The notes beneath the pieces are model-generated. The model did not search any database. It saw only the letters and a program-made list of their open reading frames with translations, and had not been told where the DNA came from. From contig NZ_QNRR01000017.1 in the NCBI RefSeq assembly GCF_003315205.1, positions 1-64,000 on the forward strand: a DNA stretch of 64,000 nucleotides. The letters are read 5' to 3'. Shown piece after piece: positions 60,901-64,000 of this stretch. The position numbers were made by a program, and so were the translations under genes. Source of the stretch: Roseimicrobium gellanilyticum. Its GTDB lineage: Bacteria; Verrucomicrobiota; Verrucomicrobiia; Verrucomicrobiales; Verrucomicrobiaceae. Within the stretch, counting starts at the first letter, position 1. Each line of letters starts with the position of its first letter.

Positions 60901-62317
60901 GGTGAATCCTCCGCCACCTCCCCCACCCGTGGGTCCCACCCTCACGGAACTCCTCACCACGGCAGGCGACGCGGTCACTGCCGGGAACCTGGCGGCGCTC
61001 GATGAGGCGCTTGGCAAGATTCGTGAAAAGTATCCAAACCAGACGTGGGAATCAGATGCTGCGGCGAACGCGTTTCGTGACAAGGTGTTTCGCGCCTACC
61101 ACGCAGGGAAGCTGGGCGATGGCACCGAGGCCGCGCGCAAGTATCACGACGTACTCATCGGAGCCACACTCGCCAAGGAGTCCGACATTCCCCTGCTGAA
61201 GCAGATTTGCACGGATCTCTCCAGTACGGAAGACGCCGGGCGCGCGGAGCCCTTTGAAATGGCGCTGTTGAATTCGCTTGCGGCAGATCCGTCTCGCAAC
61301 GAGCAACGCATTGAGGAAGCTCTCTCCCTGGTCAAAAAGCGTCCGAACAGCACTGTCGCGGAGCTGGCCCGCGGAATTCTTTCGAAGGAGCTGGAGGAAA
61401 GCGTGGACTACCTTGAGCAGGTGCCTCGTGATCCGTCCCAAGTCGAGTATCTGAAGAATGCCCTCACCGTACTCATGCCACGCATGCAGGAGATCGCCGA
61501 GGCTGGCGTGGCGGAGGCCTACTACATCCTCGGTGACAAAGCTCACAAGGAGGACAAACCGACCCTTGCTGAGCGGAATTTCGAACTGGCAGCAGACCTG
61601 GGCCATGCCCCATCCATGCGCCGCTACGGAAACGCTCGCACGAATACGGTGGGCGACCGCCCCGCAGATATGAATGAGGCCGCCTACTACCTGAGGCTCG
61701 CCAGTGCCCAAAATGACCTCCGTGCCAAAGTCTTTTTGGCAGACATCTATCTTCCCGCGGAACCTACAGAATCTCTTCCTTGGAGGGGCCCTGAGGCAGA
61801 GAAGCTACTGATCGAGGCCATCAAGGGAGGAGTTCCGGAGGCTGACTACCTCTATGGAGCCATGCTCATGGACTTCAAACCGGACGACGCCAAACAGCCT
61901 TTTGCACAGGAACTCAAAGGCAAGGAGAGATGGGACAAGGTGGTGGAGCATCTGCAGAAAGCCGAGGCGGGAAAGGTCTCACGCGCCTACCCTGCACTGG
62001 CTGCGGCACTGCTGTGGCATCCGTACAAAAAGGACATCGCAGGAGCCAAGCAGACCCTCGAAAAGGGAGTGCAGCTGGACCCGCCCAACCCCTTCTGCAT
62101 GCTCCTCCTTTCAGATCTCATCAGCGGGCACCCCGCCAACAACGGTGTGAGGCCTTTCACCGCGGACCAAATTGCTGCCGCTGGTATCTATGCTGAGCCA
62201 GCACGCTCTGGGCAGCTTCGAAACAAAGCCATCGAGCTCCTGATCATCGCTGCCAAGAAAAATCAGGCCGATGCCGTCCAGTGGTGCGAGAAGAATGGTG
62301 TGCCCTACAAAAATTGA
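57956..62317 (+). CDS. Large Ser/Thr protein kinase with degenerate second kinase-like domain, TM segment and Sel1-like repeats
   Basis: 1453 residues from GTG 57956. An active kinase spans about 15-295: GEGAMGVTYLAED (P-loop), ALKVIRP (Lys), HRDIKPANIM (catalytic loop), IDFGLAKP (DFG). A second region, about 315-560, resembles a kinase, but its catalytic loop reads ITADLDPAGIFL, lacking HRD, so it is likely a pseudokinase. A long Ala/Glu/Pro/Thr-rich linker leads to one membrane helix (about 943-965, WLLPGVAALVVVILIASIAVW). The extracytoplasmic part carries Sel1/TPR-like repeats (GVAEAYYILGDKAHKEDKPT and following). A membrane signalling protein. Confidence 0.87.
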   Translation: MDERATGQPIRFEHYRVATDEQGRPLKLGEGAMGVTYLAEDTNLKVRVALKVIRPQLLGDAEVGQRFQREAQAAARLRHPNVAGVYHLGMVDNTFFYAMEFVEGDTVKDRVQRGGPMPIKEALEVTLQVCEALGAAEKHKMVHRDIKPANIMLEPVEDDILRVKLIDFGLAKPLHAEAQNSMALQTQAGIFLGTPVFASPEQVQDVPPDSRSDFYALGLTLWFMLEGRTPFEGSLHKVLFDQVHTAPPLGRLLWVPAEVRDLLGKMLEKEPANRPQTAKELRQKIHDCLRALATSGTSYTEWQQRFQVEGKPYAKPWGMIYEGQDTLSGAVRLHLLRHDRFSDPKALQGVIGDARRAIDIHHPNILRHLTVFPTSGGQGAGWMVVTEHPGNQTLLDHLRKVKQMPLAETIAIVERLASAIDTCLASDLITADLDPAGIFLKQVPRTEIHPLTQTATATSTSTSITSPTTETFEVVPKLSPINYAILTTLRPADETAIGLTQGPFRTEATTPQELVQRLALLAYQCLGGAVPSTWSRVPRFIPLANLTQRQNDTLRTALVDTAWTRAADFVEAFQQTKATPRRTDDTSRITTSSEATVMLTSWRMLADLAAGDSSEFSTEHANEFTGKIEKQEAPVDAAPDTPEESKSSAPEAASQVPAPAETSGEPSEGATATPEASVTPESASVLDSTLGREQTQTWSRVEGSTESTAVEPPAATQSTVAEAQGAATARTATQTLSPNETETIILPSRTAQLPVTSAPPEIREEPTVAKEIASDSEAGDSGATFSAPEISESAIHTESSVEARADAATASAPVAEEPSVNTTEELEAEAAPATSTSSILDVPAEDDAQSSPLTSGVSDRDAGISSSISAPETDARRDTSTAASFTGSESPPPAPPAIVPLTPRPTTATSAVPLPPPARPQHLTSSPSSKALQAGTSRPSSLPGWLLPGVAALVVVILIASIAVWMNDDTDEPEVPDSPPVVVNPPPPPPPVGPTLTELLTTAGDAVTAGNLAALDEALGKIREKYPNQTWESDAAANAFRDKVFRAYHAGKLGDGTEAARKYHDVLIGATLAKESDIPLLKQICTDLSSTEDAGRAEPFEMALLNSLAADPSRNEQRIEEALSLVKKRPNSTVAELARGILSKELEESVDYLEQVPRDPSQVEYLKNALTVLMPRMQEIAEAGVAEAYYILGDKAHKEDKPTLAERNFELAADLGHAPSMRRYGNARTNTVGDRPADMNEAAYYLRLASAQNDLRAKVFLADIYLPAEPTESLPWRGPEAEKLLIEAIKGGVPEADYLYGAMLMDFKPDDAKQPFAQELKGKERWDKVVEHLQKAEAGKVSRAYPALAAALLWHPYKKDIAGAKQTLEKGVQLDPPNPFCMLLLSDLISGHPANNGVRPFTADQIAAAGIYAEPARSGQLRNKAIELLIIAAKKNQADAVQWCEKNGVPYKN

Positions 62318-62370
62318 GGAACACGGGGGACGCCCCTTGAAACCTCCTCCCATCGGTGGTACGCGATCTT

Positions 62371-63570
62371 ATGAGTCAGCAAACGGAAGGCTCCCCCAAC
62401 CTGCCGGGCGGTGCGTACTCCGAGCTCGTCATCGGGCCCTACGATGAGGGCCGTGTGCAGGCTGCGGCGAAACGCGCCCAGGAGCACCTGCACGGAAAGG
62501 CAGGCATCGCTTTTATCTTTGTCTCGTGCGACTACGAGCCGCACGTGCATGATCTCACCGAGCTTGTCCAGATCCACGCCCGCTGCCCCCAGGTGGTGGG
62601 CTGCTCCGCCGGGGGGCTCATCGGCACCGGACAGGAAGATGAAAATGAAAGCGGCTTCTCGCTGCTCGTCCTGCAGGTACCGCAGGAGGAGGTGGCCGTT
62701 TTTGAGCTCCCGCCCGAATCCACGAGCCCGGAGTGGGAACAGGCCAGGCGCTTCAATCGCGAAGAGGCGAACGGCTGGATCCTGCTGGGCAATCCCGTGA
62801 TGGTAGGCGAGGACTGGATGACCAAGTGGAACGAAGCCATGGGTGGCACGCCGACCTATGGAGGCCTCGTGAGTGGAAGTTTCCGAGGTGAGGAGCTCTT
62901 TATTTTTACGGACAAGGAACTCAGCGCCGCGGCTGCAATCGCCGTGGGCATCCGTGGTGACTTGCATTTTGGCGGTTTGGTCAGCCAGGGCTGCCGGCCA
63001 ATCGGCGAGCCCTTGACCATCACCAAGGCGGATCACAATCTCATTCACCAACTGGCCTCGGTGAACGCGTATGAGCAGCTCCAGGCCGCCTTCCACAGCC
63101 TGCCGGATGATCAACGTGAGAAGGCCCAGGGAAACATCCTCGTGGGTCTCGCGATGACGGAGTACGTGGATGAATTTCACACAGGCGACTTCCTCGTGCG
63201 CTCCATTTTGGGCGGCGATCCGAGTCAGGGCATCCTCGCCGTGGGCGCGATGCCACGAGTGGGCCAGACGATGCAGTTCCAGCTGCGCGATCGCGATGCC
63301 GCGGACAATGAGCTTCGTGAGATGCTTCTGCAGAAACGTCATGATCTGGGCACCCTCCCCTTTGCAGCGCTGCTCTTCTCCTGTGCCGGCAGGGGGAGTC
63401 ATCTCTTTGGCACCCCCAGCCACGATGCGGGACTGGTGCGCGAGGTGTTTGGCAATGCACCGCTCGCAGGCTTCTTCTGCAACGGAGAAATCGGCAGCGT
63501 CGGGCAACGGGCCTACCTGCACGGCTTCACTGCCAGCGCGGTGCTCTTTGTGCGGCGCGAGGATGCCTGA
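62371..63570 (+). CDS. FIST domain sensor protein
   Basis: About 399 residues from the ATG at 62371. FIST_N: GIAFIFVSCDYEPHVHDL, VVGCSAGGLIGTG, NPVMVGEDWMTKWNEAM. FIST_C: ALLFSCAGRGSHLFG, then LAGFFCNGEIGSVGQRAYLHG and FTASAVLF. FIST proteins are thought to bind small ligands such as amino acids and usually pass signals to kinases or cyclases. It follows the Ser/Thr kinase gene on the same strand, so the two may form a pathway. Confidence 0.88.
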   Translation: MSQQTEGSPNLPGGAYSELVIGPYDEGRVQAAAKRAQEHLHGKAGIAFIFVSCDYEPHVHDLTELVQIHARCPQVVGCSAGGLIGTGQEDENESGFSLLVLQVPQEEVAVFELPPESTSPEWEQARRFNREEANGWILLGNPVMVGEDWMTKWNEAMGGTPTYGGLVSGSFRGEELFIFTDKELSAAAAIAVGIRGDLHFGGLVSQGCRPIGEPLTITKADHNLIHQLASVNAYEQLQAAFHSLPDDQREKAQGNILVGLAMTEYVDEFHTGDFLVRSILGGDPSQGILAVGAMPRVGQTMQFQLRDRDAADNELREMLLQKRHDLGTLPFAALLFSCAGRGSHLFGTPSHDAGLVREVFGNAPLAGFFCNGEIGSVGQRAYLHGFTASAVLFVRREDA

Positions 63571-63586
63571 TGCAGCTCCACGCAGG

Positions 63587-64000
63587 TCAACCCTTGGGCA
63601 TCATGGTGTAGGGCACCACCAGCACCGGGCAGGTCGTCTTGCGCAGCACAGCATCTGTCACGCTGCCCACCAGCAGGTGGTAGAGCGCTCCGTGACCGTG
63701 CGAGCCCATCACGATGAGTCCTGCATGGATCCGCTTTGCCTCACGCAGGATCACATCGGCCGTCGAGCCCTCAAAATGCAGGTAGCCGACAGCCAGCCCT
63801 CGCGCGGCGAGATCGGAACGGATCTTCTCCAGCTTCTCATGGTCCTCCCGGAAATCCCGCTCCACCGCCTCTTGTACCACGACGGGACCCGCCTCGAATC
63901 CGACGAATGCCGGGTCAGGTAGTGCTACGTGCAGCAGGGTGATTTCATCACCTCTCGCCTCGGCCAGTGAGGCCGCTGTCTCAACCACCTGCGGAGAAAT
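63587..64000 (-). CDS. Universal stress protein, UspA family (5' end beyond window)
   Basis: The frame stays open to the right edge, reading ISPQVVETAASLAEARGDEI. The end carries the ATP-binding G-x2-G-x9-G(S/T) motif: LIVMGSHGHGALYHLLVGSVTDAVLRK, then CPVLVVP. The N-terminal strand with the DFS motif must lie just outside the window. Convergent with the FIST gene. Confidence 0.82.
   Translation of the reverse strand: MSPQVVETAASLAEARGDEITLLHVALPDPAFVGFEAGPVVVQEAVERDFREDHEKLEKIRSDLAARGLAVGYLHFEGSTADVILREAKRIHAGLIVMGSHGHGALYHLLVGSVTDAVLRKTTCPVLVVPYTMMPKG

Overview
The window is about 64 kb of high-GC chromosomal DNA, most likely from a Verrucomicrobiota bacterium. The evidence is gene content: DUF1501 plus DUF1549/DUF1553 proteins, planctomycete-type cytochrome c domains fused to WD40 or dehydrogenase modules, a DUF1080 protein, and a very large autotransporter built of autotransporter-associated beta-strand repeats. 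Assignment to genus is not possible by eye.

Layout. 1-80 holds the tail of an IS110-like transposase. 219-23000 holds envelope and general metabolism genes: a giant DUF1080/SGNH/dehydrogenase/cytochrome c protein, an LpxH-like phosphoesterase with a GT4 glycosyltransferase, a phosphodiester glycosidase, a DUF4126 protein, a class A PBP, nadC, the autotransporter with a divergent GAF-LytTR regulator, an ABC exporter pair and a GT2 synthase. An L,D-transpeptidase follows. 24186-32041 is a five-gene minus-strand operon resembling the MoxR/vWA/beta-propeller (bpX) conflict systems. 32400-34709 has small membrane proteins and a Dps gene. 34946-42655 is a DUF1501, DUF1549/1553 and cytochrome-WD40 block.

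The most unusual part is 42.8-56.2 kb. It starts with small structured RNAs and a lipoprotein gene. It continues with 35 well-folded tRNA-like genes (43579-47707) whose anticodons cover all 20 amino acids. In 34 of the 35, position 55 of the T-loop is G instead of T, and most lack the G18G19 pair of the D-loop. Discriminator bases and several aminoacylation identity elements are nevertheless kept (His G-1:C73, Ala G3:U70, Pro C1:G72). Next (47711-48761) come seven RNA units sharing a covarying stem: outer helix, internal loop YAGYGA opposite about 8 nt ending in CT, inner helix. Three clearly enclose a tRNA module in circularly permuted order (T arm, 3' acceptor strand, loop, 5' acceptor strand), which is the topology of bacterial YrlA-type Y RNAs. 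The last unit lies directly before the Ro60/TROVE gene.

The protein genes that follow are Ro60/TROVE-vWA, an SPFH/slipin protein, an RlaP-type nucleotidyltransferase, an RtcB RNA ligase and an HNH protein, with an aldo/keto reductase on the other strand between RlaP and RtcB. Ro60, RtcB, RlaP and SPFH proteins are known partners in bacterial RNA-repair loci. A near-complete set of translation-defective but identity-preserving tRNAs next to a Y RNA cluster is the candidate new system. My working hypothesis is a decoy, sensor or non-translational tRNA set coupled to RNA repair.

56361-64000 holds a lipoprotein, an outer-membrane protein, a large Ser/Thr kinase with a degenerate second kinase-like region, a FIST sensor and a truncated universal stress protein.
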